From contig NC_134678.1 in the NCBI RefSeq assembly GCF_024713945.1, positions 620,001 through 684,000 on the forward strand: a stretch of DNA of 64,000 nucleotides, given 5' to 3'. This DNA comes from Dermatophagoides farinae. Taxonomy: Eukaryota > Arthropoda > Arachnida > Sarcoptiformes > Pyroglyphidae. A model generated the notes under the pieces. That model was not told the DNA's origin, searched no databases, and worked only from the letters and a program-made list of their open reading frames with translations. The translations under genes and the position numbers were made by a program. Shown here one piece after another: positions 11,013 to 23,283 of this stretch (positions are counted from its first letter, which is position 1; the number at the start of each line of letters is the position of its first letter).

Positions 11013-14000
11013 TTAATTATCATCCATTGCATCAGGTAGATCATATGGATTGATAATACCAGGTACGGATAATTGTCGTTGTCGTTTTTCCTCTTCTTTT
11101 TTCTGCAATTCGCCTAATCGTTCTTCTAAGAAAAGATCACTATCACCTTCACCAGAAAATTCCTGCATAAAAACAAATTAATCTGGTTTCAAAAAAAAAG
11201 ATTTCATGATCAATCGACATACCCGAATTTGAACAAGAAAATCACGTAAATGTTCTTTAAATGCTACAACATCATGATTAAGATTGAAAAATCCTTGCAC
11301 AGTCACCTGAATTTGAGCATCGTTTAGATGGCTAAAAGCACTTTTCAAAAGACTTGATACAAAATCTTTGACAAATTTAACATTATCATATTGTTGTGGG
11401 TTACCACCACCACCACCAGCAGCTGTGGCAACACCATTCTGAATGGCCGGATTAAGTGGTGCGGTTATTTTGTTCATGTCTACAATTTCAAACATAAAGG
11501 CTAAAATTCGTGCCTGCATTGTTAATCCTGCCGAATGTGATGTATCCGTGACAACCGAAAACATATGTTGCATAATATCGGTATAATATGTTTGATAGAA
11601 ACAATTACACATTTCTGTTGGTTGTTGTATCATATTCTCCATTAATGTCAATAGAATTTTCAATCCAGTATCGGCAACATTACGCATTGTATGTTTCAAT
11701 GCCCATATGATTGAATCTAATACCAATTTAAATTGATTAGGTAATGTGTTGAGTAGGGCAGCAAAACAATGTGTAACAACTTGTTGCAATAGTACATAAA
11801 AATTTGTTCGATGTTCAGGATATTCTTCAAAATCTTTGTTTATCATTTCTAATGTACATTCAAACACGGCATCAAAAATAGCTGGAATTTGTGGCGTAAT
11901 ATTATCCTATTTATATGTAGAGTCAGAATAAAAAGTCATTAAAATAAAAAGTTATACAAACAAAAAATTCCAGTCGTTACGAACCGTTAATTTTTTAATG
12001 ACAGTCGACATTGTTGAAAGAACTTCAGGTTCTCTAGCCGAAGGCACTGCACACACTTTATAATCAAGGAGAATAGCATCAAGAAGATTTGGAATAAATG
12101 ATTGCAAAACAACTTTATGATCATTCGAATGATAAACCCATTCATTGATTAATTTAAGAATTTCTTTTTTCAGACCACGCATTGAACGTATGATTGGTTG
12201 TTTCATTACTGATTCACCATTTTTAGCAATGGCAGCCGATATATGTTGACTCATTACTTTATACAGGCTTAACATGTCCATATAGATGAATTTCAATTGT
12301 AGAATATAATTATGACCCAATGCTTTACAAGCATGATAATTTGTTTTTATAATATTATCTAATTGTTTTATCGCAATATGATCAGTGAGAAAATCAACAT
12401 TGATTGCTGCTTTACGAATAATATCATTCCAAACTTGATTTGGTAGTGTCATATAATTTTGTATCAATTTTTCTTGAATTTTTTCATCAGTTTGTGCACT
12501 AATCATATAGCCCACTGCTTCATAAAATGTATGAATCTATTGGAAGAAAAAATCATTTCATTCAAAGCAAATTTGAACTAATCATCAAAATTGATAAATT
12601 TCAAACCTGATGTGGTTCAAGTTGATTGATAACGGTAGCCATATTTTCCAATATTTCATCTATAAATGGCTGTACTTCTCCCGGTTGTATTGTGATGAAA
12701 TGTCGTCGACATTTATTAGCAATTTTGATAAATGTATCACAAGCCATATCTTGCACACCATCGTGTGTTTCTGAATGGAAAACTTACAAAATTAGGCATA
12801 CATAAAGAAAATTAGGAATTCAAGAAGAAAAAACTTACCATGCATAAATTCAAACAATTTATTAACGACTGTTTTCAAGAATTTCCAATATGCTCGAAGA
12901 AATCGTGGATATTGTCCAACCACATACATAATATTTGAAGCAATGATTGCTTTGTTATCTTTACCACGTTTTTGTTCACATAAGCCCAATAATTCTTTGA
13001 TGACAGTGACTAGAAATTTTCTTTCCTCTTCTTCTAACATAGCACCAGAGATTGAACCGATAGCCCAGCACAGCTAAATTTTGAAAATAAACAACAAAAA
13101 TTAGATGAAAAAAAATTCGAAAACTTTTTTTTTGCGTTTACTTACTGTATTTAGATTTTTCCATGACCATTCAGTACCATCAACTTGTTTTTTAAGTTTT
13201 TCATTCATTATATTCTCCGTATCTTGTGAATTCAAATGTGTCAAATAGACCAATGTTTCACGCATATTGTTATACAATTGAATTGAATCTGTATCTTTCA
13301 TAAATTCACGAACAACTTCACCTTGTTCATTTTCAACAACAAGTACTTCTTCCGGTTTAGCCATACGACCAATCATTATGTAACGAAGTTTGCTAAGCAT
13401 TTCTTCATAGATTAGACGACGCATTGGTATAGTTGATGATGCTACAACTCGATCATCTAATGGACATTCTTTATACAATTGCTCTGTAAGTGAACCCCAA
13501 TATTCAAGACAGATTTTAAACACTTCAACATCTTCCACTTGTGATATGACGATTAAATACATGACTGCCATTAATAATTGTTTACGCATAGCTTCAGTTT
13601 CAAACAATTGTCCACGTTTTTTCAACAATGTTGATAAAAACATGGCTAAATTTTGAACAAAATTTTGATTTTCTTCGATACCAGTTTCATAAAGAGTTTT
13701 CAAATCTTCGGGATTAGGAAGAATCTATTTTTCAACAAAAAAAACAAATAATCAACAATGGTGATAAAATAAAGATAAAAAAAACAAATTCAATACCTTA
13801 TTCAATTGAAGCATAAATGTTTCAAACATTGAACAATATACTTCATCATATGAATCCACGCCAATATTGGCTATCTCAGTCAAACATTTGAGGGTGATAT
13901 TACGGAAAACATCATACGGGAAAAACTAAAAATCAGACGAAAAAAAAATTAAATAATTGATATCTTGCAATTTTTTTTTCTTTTCACACATACTTTAAAT

Positions 14001-14971
14001 ATTAATGCATTGATCAATCCAGTTTCAAAAATATAGCCCAAAGGAATCCAATTAAGAAACCTTAATAATGTTTCCAATGTACAATAGATTAATTTTTCAT
14101 TTCGAGAATCTTCTAATACATATTGACAAAGTGAAAAAACTTCACGAAAATGCTGGCACATTGTATCTTTGAGATGTTTTGATTTTGCTTGTGTTAATTG
14201 GCCAGTGGAAAAATCGAAAAGCTCTTCACTATGATTTTTAGAAAAAAAATGGTAATATTAAATAGAATGGAATTCCATTAATCAATGAATCAAAACAAAC
14301 CTTAATAATTTCAGAATGGTCATATTATTCATACATAATGTTTCACTTTTTTTACTGGAAGCACAAATATCCGATATAAAATTAGGCCATTTTTTTGGCC
14401 AATCTTGTTTCAAAATCTGTACTAATATCATATTCAATTTATTCAAATAAACTTTATCTTGTTCCATTGATATTGGATTTGTTGATGTTTTAATGATCAA
14501 TGCAACAATGAATTTTTTAATATTTTCACATTGATTTTCTGGTATTATCTTCCATCTTGTTTTGATTAAATTTTCCAACACTTGTAGAGCAAAATATTTT
14601 GTCTCTTTATTTTTTGCATATTCCAGGATACCATCGACACGTGTCCATGAATCAGGATGTTCTTTGAATGTAGTAAGAATTTCTTGGGCAATCTTTTGTG
14701 GCTGACCCTGAGTTGTATATAAACATTCAACTACCTGTTCTAAAAGTTGTATATCGAATACACCTTTAAAATTCAATAGTTGATTGGCACTTTCAATGGT
14801 TAATGTTTCATATTGATTAACAGTATTATTCGATGTTGCCGTATTATTCAACATTGTAATATGGTTATTGGCTGTACCATTGATTTGATTTACAACACCA
14901 ACCACTGGCGAAGCTGATGTTGGTTGAGCTTGTGGTGGACAAAACATTGCCGATGAATCCATTGAATCCAT
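11013..14971 (-). CDS. XPO1: Exportin-1 (CRM1), nuclear export receptor
   Basis: Karyopherin that exports leucine-rich-NES cargo with RanGTP. Nine exons: 14301-14971, 13994-14228, 13797-13925, 13146-13724, 12839-13073, 12607-12770, 11985-12536, 11223-11906, 11013-11162; 1,132 residues (human 1,071). All phases join cleanly. Seen: the importin-beta N region ([30 protein letters not shown]), the CRM1 signature [71 protein letters not shown]-type block and [12 protein letters not shown]. The C-terminal acidic tail ends [19 protein letters not shown]. The Cys that leptomycin B modifies (human Cys528, in NTLCWAIGS) is present at about residue 540, across the exon 4/5 junction. Extra length is an Asn/Thr-rich N-terminus of about 50 residues and a Gly/Ala insertion near the C-terminal third. 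Start is the first ATG; a frame extension 27 nt upstream begins at TTG and is not used. Confidence 0.97.
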
Positions 14972-17118
14972 GTTTTTGAATGAATAGAAAAAATTCAACG
15001 TTTATATACGATGATGATGTTCATGTAACAGCCAGAATTTATAAATTATAAACAAAAGAATTCTTGATTTGGACAAATAAAATTAGATCAACGGTAATAA
15101 AATATCTGAATTTTCAAAAACTTACTTTTTTTTGTTTTATTTTATACGATTGTTTGGTGCGTCTGTTCTCTCAATCACTCACACACACACACACACACAA
15201 TTAAACAATTGTCGCACTGTATTGGCAATAATGATGCTGATGATGGTGGTGGGTAATGGTAACGTATTTTTCTGATGATTATTTATCGTTTATGTTTGTT
15301 CTTATTATTTAGTATTGATTGATATGATGTAAATCAAAATGAGAGTAAGAAAAAAACAGACTAACTAATTTTAATTTAGATGATGATGATTGATGTATTG
15401 AGAAAATGAAAATATTAGAAAAAAAAGTCATACATTCGAATTCAATAACCAAAATCAACAGCTCAATATCCAACAAGCACACTATTATGGCATACACACA
15501 CACACAGAAACAGGACTGAGACACACAGTGGATAGCAAAGCAAGCAAGAAAAAAAAACCCCAACACCAATGACAATATGTGTGTGTGTGTGTTGTTGTTG
15601 ATGTTGATGATGATCGCTTTTTTTGATATTTAGCGAGATTATAATGTTGATAACACAAAATAAAGTTATTGTCAAGTTTTCTTCACATGAATGAATCAAT
15701 CAATGTGTGTGTGTGTGTGTGTATAAAAAAATGGATTCGAAGAATATTCATTCATTGTCATCAAATTTCATAAGAATTTAAGAATCATTTGAAAAATATG
15801 AATATGAGTGTGTGCATATGAAATTTTTTTGTAATAGTTTCTTAATCACCAAGACAATGGGAACAACAACACCAGAAAAAAAACTAAGCGGCCATACAAA
15901 AAAAACAAATTATACAGATTATTACACACAAACATAGAGAGGGAAAAAAAGAATCTCGAAGCACAATGTTGAAATCTTTTGGATATTACCAATGAAAAAA
16001 AATGTGATGCCACCACCAAAAAAAAAGAAGAAAAATTTTCTCCGTTTTTTTTGTCTTCTTCTTCTTCAATTTCATTCATTCATTCATTCATTCATTTACC
16101 AACAAAAACAACCAAAAACAACAACGATAAATGATGATGATGAGTAGGAGGAAGAAAAAATATAACATAGACACAAATATACAATGAACAAAACACACGA
16201 CGACGACAATGATGATGATGAAAGAAACACACAGAAAAAAACATCGAACACGAACAAATGAACAAGAACAAGAACAAACACACACAAAACGTTCGATAGT
16301 CGGTAAAGTGGGCGGAGGAGGAGGTGGTATGGAAAAAAAACGTTGAATTAATAATGGACGTTGATATTGGTATAGTAGTAGTAGCAGTAGCAGTAGTGGT
16401 AGTAGCAGTAGCAGTAGTGGTAGTAGCAGTAGCAGTAGTGGTATTAAAAATAATTATTTTTTCGTGTATGAGCTAAAAGAAAACGAGAGGGGTTCCATAG
16501 ATACGATATTTATGAATCATCATCAAAAAAAAAAAAGAATAATAATAATAAACTAGTAGCATTTGTGTGAAAAAAAAAAGAATCATAACTTGAATCACTC
16601 TATACCACCACCACCACCATTGTATACAATGTACGTCATAATGATATATTGTAGTAGTAGTACATATTTGAAATGGAATAAATCTGCCACCACCTTTTTT
16701 AAAAGAATTTTTTTTTTATTTCAAAAAAAAAATCGAACGAAATGGAATTTGATTATTTTTATTTTTTATCGGCGATGAGAAAACCGCCAAAACAAAACAA
16801 AAAAAAAACCAATTTATCGAATGTTTTTTATTTCGGGAATGTCTAGTTTTTTTTTATTATGATTGTGTTGCATGTGATGACAAAGTAAAAAAAAAAAATT
16901 TTTTTTTTGTTCAATTAGATCAGATTTATATAAAATGCAAAATTTTAATGTAAAAAAAAAATCTTGTGTACCAGTTCTAGCCAGTTTTTTCTCTCTCTTT
17001 TTTAGTGATTTATGAGTTTTTTTTGTTGTTGCTGTTTTCAATGACAAAGGCAAGTTATTTGTTTGTTTGAAATTGTTTTGATTTGATTTGCATGTATATA
17101 TATAGAAACAAGAATTCT
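14972..17118. other. Intergenic upstream of XPO1; simple repeats
   Basis: Contains the XPO1 promoter side and the 3' flank of SGPP. Frames here translate to Cys/Val/His or Ser/Phe strings from (CA)n and (CAT)n. On the minus strand an AAAAAAAGTAAG donor-like site near 15121 could mark a 5'-UTR intron of XPO1. A GTA/GCA minisatellite lies at 16373-16442. No gene is supported. Confidence 0.55.
16373..16442. repeat. 21-bp minisatellite built from GTA/GCA/GTG triplets
   Basis: Three near-perfect copies of the 21-bp unit TAGTAGCAGTAGCAGTAGTGG stand in a row, preceded by a partial unit. It is a higher-order repeat grown from a trinucleotide tract; it lies in intergenic DNA with no flanking gene. 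Confidence 0.85.
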
Positions 17119-18341
17119 TTAAGCTTCAAATCTCATTGAATGACGTTCCATACAAGTTAAACGAGCCATCAATGGTCCAAAAAATGAAATTGCTAATCCA
17201 ACCATAATGAATGGAATCATTTTCATTGGTATCTTTACGATGGTACGATGTTTTGTTTGTTCATTATTAAGATCTTTCAATCCGGTGAAATATCGAATAG
17301 CATGTTGTGCAAATGATTTTCCTAACGATCGTAAGATGAATAATGAACATAATCCAATGGCAAAACGACCAATGATTACAGGTATATCATATAATGATGG
17401 CAATAAAATTGGATATAATTCATTCAAATGACTAGAATCACGTATAATGGATAATTGATAATTAAGCCATGAACCAATGTAAACACCACCACTGGCCGAT
17501 ATTATTGATATTGTATCACCACGTGATGGTGATTGTTTATTCGATACCGGATACAATAATGATGATATTAACAACACAACAATAATGATTAAAGGCGATA
17601 AAGAATTACGGATAAGGAAATAATCCAAAACGCTCAACATTGGTAGTATGAATGCCAATAATATACAGGTAAGCGATAGACCGACCAATATGTCCTTTTA
17701 AAAGTAAAAATAATTTTCTTTATCAATTTTTTTTTTTTGTTTCACAAACTTACCAAAACAGAATGCATTCCCAAATAGAGACGTGAACAACAAATCAATG
17801 AACACCAACAAATTGAACAAAATATGAATAATAATGGTGATGATGAAATTTGATAACGATTCGATAATAATGAATATAATGTTAATGGTATCATTGCCGC
17901 TAACATTGCATGTGTTGATGGCATACCATATTCAAATGAATATTCTGGTTCTAATATCACTATATTTGGACCATTAGGTCTTGGAATTCGTATAACATCT
18001 TTTAATGCTTGACCTGTGTACATCAGTATGGCCCATATAAGCATCAATTGACGACATATAAATGAATCCAAATTCCAATATAAATATGAAAATGATAATG
18101 CATAGAATACTTCATAACCAAGACGTGCACCAAATGAAAATAGATAATACCATAAATAATTTCGTATACGATATTTTTTCGACAACGATGATGAAATGGA
18201 CGACAAATGATTTGTTCTTGGTTCATCATTTTGTTGATCATGGATAATTTCCAATCCAAATGTTTTCTGAAATCGTTCTACATGAATTGGATCATGTAAT
18301 GAATAAATGGTTTGATATAAATATTTCAATTGCATCTTCAT
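17119..18341 (-). CDS. SGPP1: Sphingosine-1-phosphate phosphatase (SGPP/LPP superfamily)
   Basis: ER-membrane lipid phosphatase predicted to dephosphorylate sphingosine-1-phosphate. Exons 17754-18341 and 17119-17694 give 387 residues. The three PAP2 catalytic motifs are visible: KDVIRIPRPNGP (motif 1), FEYGMPSTHAM (motif 2) and CSRLYLGMHSVL-D (motif 3), whose Asp is supplied by the first codon of exon 2. SGPP-type landmarks follow: SRGDTISII and a multi-pass hydrophobic C-terminal half with about eight membrane segments in all. The start is the first ATG (18341); the frame stays open upstream only from a TTG at 18422, and a possible acceptor (GTTTTTAG, just before TGCTGAAATG) suggests a 5'-UTR intron. 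Whether it is SGPP1 or SGPP2 cannot be told; arthropods usually have a single form. Confidence 0.88.
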
Positions 18342-18963
18342 TTCAGCACTAAAAACACTCTTTTTCTTGAATTTGAATCGATTATTTATTGATTTCACCA
18401 CCACCACCAACAACCACCGCAAGAAAAGGTTTGTATTGTTGTTGAATTATTATTACTGAAACAAGAAAAAAAAACTAACAAAATTTTTATTTCTTAGAAA
18501 CTCGATTTTTTAGTCTATAGATCACGATATATATCAAATGTTGATGGTTGCTTTGTTGTGTTGTTATGATATTGTTTGGTATTGATTGATTTTTTTTTTG
18601 TTTGATATTTATCATTGATCATTGATCATCATCATCATCATCATCATTTCTTTTTGTTTATTTTTCTTTGCTTCCACGTTTTTCTTCTACTGCTTGAAGG
18701 CTAATGAATGATGATGATGAGAATTTTAGTTTTCTTTGCAATATATAAAAAAAAACAAGCAAAGTAATGATATGTTGGCTTTTTTTGTGTATATGCGGAT
18801 GATGATGATTTAGCCATACCCTCATATTTATTGCTCTTTTATAAAATTGAGATGATATCGATCAATTTCAAAATTGACATTCATGCCATCTAGTGTATGA
18901 ATGATCAAAAAAAAATGAATTTTATTTGTCAAATCAAATCAAAAAAAAAAAAAATTTTTTAAA
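18342..18963. other. Intergenic between SGPP and WDR3
   Basis: A/T-rich spacer with (CAT)n/(GAT)n tracts at 18625-18650 and 18706-18720, and the 3' flank of WDR3 near 18920-18960. On the minus strand 18884-18897 reads TACACTAGATGGCA, close to the core of the CTCF consensus. Otherwise nothing is seen. Confidence 0.5.
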
Positions 18964-21900
18964 TCAATTCCATGTCAATATTGGTGCCGTTTGATTATTA
19001 CGTTTTTTATGTTTTTTATTATTTTTCATCATTCGATTTTCCACCAATACCTCTGCAAATAATGATACATTTTGTCGTGATTCGAAAATATTTTCAAAAT
19101 ATTTTAAACCAACATTATTAACGCCAGCTAATTCTTCAACAGATTCGATTGCCAATTGCATTTGTTGACGAATTCTATCGATTAATCGTGCCATCGATGA
19201 TGAACATGAAGTAATTTGGCCAAAATTTACACGTACAATATAACAAACACAACGACAAATTAATTCAATTTCCCAACGACGTTCTAATAATTCGGAAAGA
19301 ATCTGCAATAATTGTTGAATATAATAGAATGGCAGTTGTAATAATGTTTCTTCAAGTTCATTGGATGGAATCCGTAAAAGTATTTCCAACATAAAACGAC
19401 GTGGACATTCTGTACGATAAATCGTTAGATTCGGATTACATGATTCACGTGATGGTTTTTTCATTTCACCATGATCACCATCCTTTGATTTGGTATGTTG
19501 ATTTTCATAAATAGTCATCTGTTGATTATAATGATCAAGTTTTACAATCTCTTCACGATAGATATCGATACTTTCGATTAATCGTTCAATCGATCGAATA
19601 GTTTCGGTGGTTTTTTTCTGTGCACGACCTGATTCTTGATGATTCAACGATGATTCACCAGGTACAGTTGTATGTGATTCTCCAACTAAATCAAATTCTT
19701 TTTCATTTTCCAATTCTTTTTCTTCTTCAAGAATCAATGGTTCCTGTGTTTTTTGCCATAAACGTATCGATTTATCATGTGATGCTGTTACCATGTATTT
19801 TCCATTCGGTGCTATAGCCATTGCCCATATTTCACCATGATGTCCTTCCAATGACGTTATCTTTTCAAATGTATCAGCATCCCACATTTTTATACGATGA
19901 TCTTTAGATGTTGTAAAAAAATGATGTGTTTTCGGCACAAATTGTAAGCAAAGAATATTATCATCATGTGCAAATAATGATCGATGACAATCACCGAAAT
20001 CCATGCCCCAGATTTTAATGTTTTTATCCGATGAACCAGTGACAATTAAACGATTATCATATGATATATCCATACAAAGTACAGGCAATTTATGGCCATA
20101 AAGTGATAGAAAAAATTTATGTGAATCACAGAAATAAATTTTCACACAACTATCTAACATTGCAACGGCAATGAATTTTGAATTTGGTGATACTTTCGTA
20201 CAAATGACACCTTCATCCACTAATAATGTTCGTTCATGATTTAATGTTAGAATTTTCGATTCCGTCGATTGTTGTTGTTGTTGTTGTTGATCATCATTTT
20301 GTTGTTCAAAAATAAGATTAAATGACCAAAATTTAACCGATTTATCTTCACAGCCAGTAACAATACCGGTCAAATTGGGTAATAAATTCAATGACCAAAT
20401 TGGTTGACCAACACCATCGTCGATTGTAGATTGTATCGATGCTGATAACAGGTTTATTATTTGAATTTTACCCGTTTTTGTACCAACGATAGCATGTTTA
20501 TTTCCCGGCACAAAAGTCATGCACAGTGGATATTCAATACCATCATTGATTGTATTTGTACAACGACAACTGGATTTATTCCATAATTTTATTGAATCAG
20601 AACTTGCCGTTAATATTGATAAGCTATCTGAGCTAATTGCAATCGTACGGATATCATTTCGATGGCCCATCGTATTGATGATTGATAATTGTTTCGATTC
20701 GATTGTTTGATTTTTAATTGATTTTATCAAAATTTGTTGAAATTCAATTTGATTATTACACAATAGAATCGATAGACGATATTCTTGTTCACCATCGATA
20801 GATCGTATAAATCGTACATCAATCGAACGAATTTTCGCCACCGATTTAATCGAATCTAAACGTTCGATTTCATCTGAAATTATTGTGGATTCAATTTTTT
20901 CCATTTCATTATCATTATTCAAATCTTCTTCATTTAATCTTCGTTTCTTTTCTTTACGTATTCGTTTCTTCATTTTCATGGAAATTTCTTCATTGGAACG
21001 TATTTTAAATAATTCAATAAAATTATCTTTACCATGACATACTAATAAACGTTCAGTTTGATCGACGAAAATATTGGTCAATTTTTCCATACTTTTTCTG
21101 AGGATGGTGCCAAAATTTTCGATTAAAATAAAATTATCAACATCTTCATCATTGTTGATATCATCATCATCATGATTATCATCACCAAGCAATTGTAATC
21201 GTTTCAATCGTTTAGCACGAGATTCAGCCAATTTTTTCTGAAAATCTTCTTGTTCATCTTCGGCAAATGTTATTTTCCAAACTTTTAGTTCAGAATCAGA
21301 GCCACCAGAAATGATTTCCGTATCATTACGTAATAGAACAAAACTCCATACTTCAGTATGATGTCCAACTATTGTTCGAAAACAATGCTGTGTTTCAAGA
21401 TCCCATAATTTTATATACGTATCACTTGACGCCGATATCAATATCCAAGGATGTTGTCTCATGAATTCCAATTTATTCACTGGACCTTTATGACCTTTAA
21501 GACGAAATAGGCCAGATTGATTGGCAACATCCCAAATGACAATTTCTGTATCTTTTCCACCACTAGCAATACGTAGACCAGTTTGATCCAATGCGATACA
21601 TGTAACACAGCCACGATGGCCAGAAAATATAACTTTTAATTTTCTATCTTCTTGACAATCAAACAATCGAATTGAGCCATCATGATGGCCACTACAAATG
21701 ACCATACTTTTATCATTGAATGCCATACATGATATCATTGAATTTTTTGTCATCGCCGATGATGAATTTGAACCATCATCATCATTAATATCTATTCGTT
21801 CAATTTGTTGACATGTTTTAAGATCCCAGAAAACAATATCTTCACAAGCTGCTGTAGCACAAATACGATCCGTCATTGTCATTCCAGGCCATTGATGCAG

Positions 21901-21984
21901 TAATTGTATTGCTTGACATGGTGAACCGATAACACCGAATTTTTCAGCCGCTGTCCATCGTAGATATTGTTTTGTAATGCCCAT
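18964..21984 (-). CDS. WDR3: WD repeat protein 3 / UTP12 (small-subunit processome)
   Basis: Nucleolar U3-snoRNP (SSU processome, UTP-B) component needed for 18S rRNA maturation. A single 3,021-bp exon, 1,006 residues (human about 943). It begins MGITKQYLRW, matching the family start. Tandem WD40 repeats fill about 60-790 as two beta-propellers, with typical endings such as KLWDLETQHC, IVIWDVANQS, KIWGMDFGDCH and RLWQKTQEPLILEEE. Characteristic stretches are GHHTEVWSFVLL, FLSLYGHKLPVLCMDIS and LFAHDDNILCLQFVP. The Utp12 domain follows at about 880-960 (MLEILLRIPSNELEETLLQLPF, ELICRCVCYIVRVNFGQITS). Acidic/Asp- and Gln-rich insertions sit between the propellers. It is head-to-head with RWDD1 across 227 bp containing two CACGTG sites. 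Confidence 0.97.
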   Translation of the reverse strand: MGITKQYLRWTAAEKFGVIGSPCQAIQLLHQWPGMTMTDRICATAACEDIVFWDLKTCQQIERIDINDDDGSNSSSAMTKNSMISCMAFNDKSMVICSGHHDGSIRLFDCQEDRKLKVIFSGHRGCVTCIALDQTGLRIASGGKDTEIVIWDVANQSGLFRLKGHKGPVNKLEFMRQHPWILISASSDTYIKLWDLETQHCFRTIVGHHTEVWSFVLLRNDTEIISGGSDSELKVWKITFAEDEQEDFQKKLAESRAKRLKRLQLLGDDNHDDDDINNDEDVDNFILIENFGTILRKSMEKLTNIFVDQTERLLVCHGKDNFIELFKIRSNEEISMKMKKRIRKEKKRRLNEEDLNNDNEMEKIESTIISDEIERLDSIKSVAKIRSIDVRFIRSIDGEQEYRLSILLCNNQIEFQQILIKSIKNQTIESKQLSIINTMGHRNDIRTIAISSDSLSILTASSDSIKLWNKSSCRCTNTINDGIEYPLCMTFVPGNKHAIVGTKTGKIQIINLLSASIQSTIDDGVGQPIWSLNLLPNLTGIVTGCEDKSVKFWSFNLIFEQQNDDQQQQQQQSTESKILTLNHERTLLVDEGVICTKVSPNSKFIAVAMLDSCVKIYFCDSHKFFLSLYGHKLPVLCMDISYDNRLIVTGSSDKNIKIWGMDFGDCHRSLFAHDDNILCLQFVPKTHHFFTTSKDHRIKMWDADTFEKITSLEGHHGEIWAMAIAPNGKYMVTASHDKSIRLWQKTQEPLILEEEKELENEKEFDLVGESHTTVPGESSLNHQESGRAQKKTTETIRSIERLIESIDIYREEIVKLDHYNQQMTIYENQHTKSKDGDHGEMKKPSRESCNPNLTIYRTECPRRFMLEILLRIPSNELEETLLQLPFYYIQQLLQILSELLERRWEIELICRCVCYIVRVNFGQITSCSSSMARLIDRIRQQMQLAIESVEELAGVNNVGLKYFENIFESRQNVSLFAEVLVENRMMKNNKKHKKRNNQTAPILTWN

Positions 21985-22211
21985 AATTTATACAAAATTT
22001 TGGAAAAAAAAATTTCAATCAAAAAAACATCAAGCTCACACCACAGCACGTGCTTGTCACGTAAACACACGTGGTCATGGCATTTGTGTACGGTAAACAA
22101 AACGAAACTAAAAAAAAATTCATCTGTTTCGAAAATGATTGCCACATGACTGATTTTTTTTATCGGCCAAATTTTTTTTTTAAAATAATTTTTAAATTTT
22201 CCCATACCATC
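21985..22211. promoter_or_regulatory. WDR3/RWDD1 bidirectional promoter with paired CACGTG E-boxes
   Basis: The 227 bp between divergent start codons contain CACGTG at 22047-22052 and 22068-22073 (21 bp, about two helical turns, apart) plus a half site CACGT at 22058-22062. CACGTG is the established Myc/Max, USF and MITF-type site. Because WDR3 makes ribosomes, Myc control is a reasonable inference. Confidence 0.6.
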
Positions 22212-23093
22212 ATGAGTTACGAAGAACAACAGGCTGATGAATTGGATGCAATGAAAGCAATTTATCCAACAGAATTAACATGTATGTGTTGAAGATTTTG
22301 AATTTTGAAAAAAAATAATTTTTTCTCTCTTTAAAATCATTTCAGTATTCAATGATGATGATGGTGATGGTGATCATAAGAAATTATTGAATGAAAATCA
22401 ATTGCCAAAATTTTCAATCAAAATCTCCAGTGAATTCAATGAAGATGATGATAATGATTGTGATAAATGTATGTTGTGCAAAATGTGTCAAGCCATTTCT
22501 TGATTTAATTAAATTTTCCTTTTTCTTCCATTGATTCTATAGATGAACTTGAATTATTGTTTCAATTACCGAAAAATTATCCCGATGTTGGTCCTACAAT
22601 TGAAATATTTTCATCAAAAAATCTAGAAGATTGTGATGAATTAGAAATCGTTGACATTCTAAATGATATGACTGCTGATAATATCGGTATGGTAATGGTA
22701 TTCACAATGGTTACACGTGCATCCGAATGGTTGAATACATTAAAGGAGCGGAAAATAATCGAAAGGAAACAAGCAGAAGAACAAAGAAAAAAAGAGATTG
22801 AAGAAATGGAACGAAAAAAATTCGAAGGTACACGTGTAACGGTGGAAACATTCATAGCTTGGAAAATGAAATTTGATGCTGAAATGGCTACACTAGCTGC
22901 TAAAAATAAAGAAATGAAAAAAGATGAAACAGGAAAATTAACCGGTAAAGAAATGTTTCTACAGGATAAGAATCTTATTGATTCGGATCTAAATTTTGCC
23001 GATGTTATTGCTGGCGATGATTTAGATGTGGATATTAAAGTTGATGAAAGTCTATTTCAAGATGATGATGAACTTCTGACTGAAGATGACTGA
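22212..23093 (+). CDS. RWDD1: RWD domain-containing protein 1 (RWDD1 / GIR2-DFRP2 partner family)
   Basis: Exons 22212-22281, 22346-22468 and 22543-23093 give 247 residues (human 243). The RWD domain (about 1-120) starts YEEQQADELDAMKAIYPTEL, the classic RWD YPxxxx pattern, and continues through LLFQLPKNYPDVGPTIEIFS to NIGMVMVFTMVTRASEWLN. A charged coiled-coil follows, then GTRVTVETFIAWKMKFDAEM and an acidic tail ending VDESLFQDDDELLTEDD, all matching RWDD1. The family binds and stabilises the GTPase DRG2 through its DFRP-like C-terminal part (yeast GIR2-Rbg2). Introns are 64 and 74 bp. Shares its promoter with WDR3. Confidence 0.93.
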
Positions 23094-23283
23094 TTGATTA
23101 TTTTAAATGGAACAAAAAAAACATTATTAAGTTATATAATTAAAATTTATCAAATTTTTTTTTTACAAAAAAAAAAAATTGTCATTTGATTTATGAACGA
23201 ACCTTTGAGAATCGAATCACGTGGTTGGTGTATACATGCTTGTTTTTTTTTCAATTTGTTACATTTGACATCGATAATTCAAA

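Noticed and set aside
14971-14998. Nine extra residues at the XPO1 N-terminus
   Set aside because: The frame extension starts at TTG, not ATG. The same holds for the extensions before SGPP (18422), Argonaute (45734) and array genes 1 and 4 (GTG).
15846-16287. Minus-strand frames rich in Cys, Val, Ser and His
   Set aside because: Three frames of the same repeat tract are open together, which is typical of simple repeats, not of coding DNA.
16814-17053. Lys-rich minus-strand frame after the SGPP stop
   Set aside because: It has no ATG start, no domain, and lies where the SGPP 3' UTR is expected.
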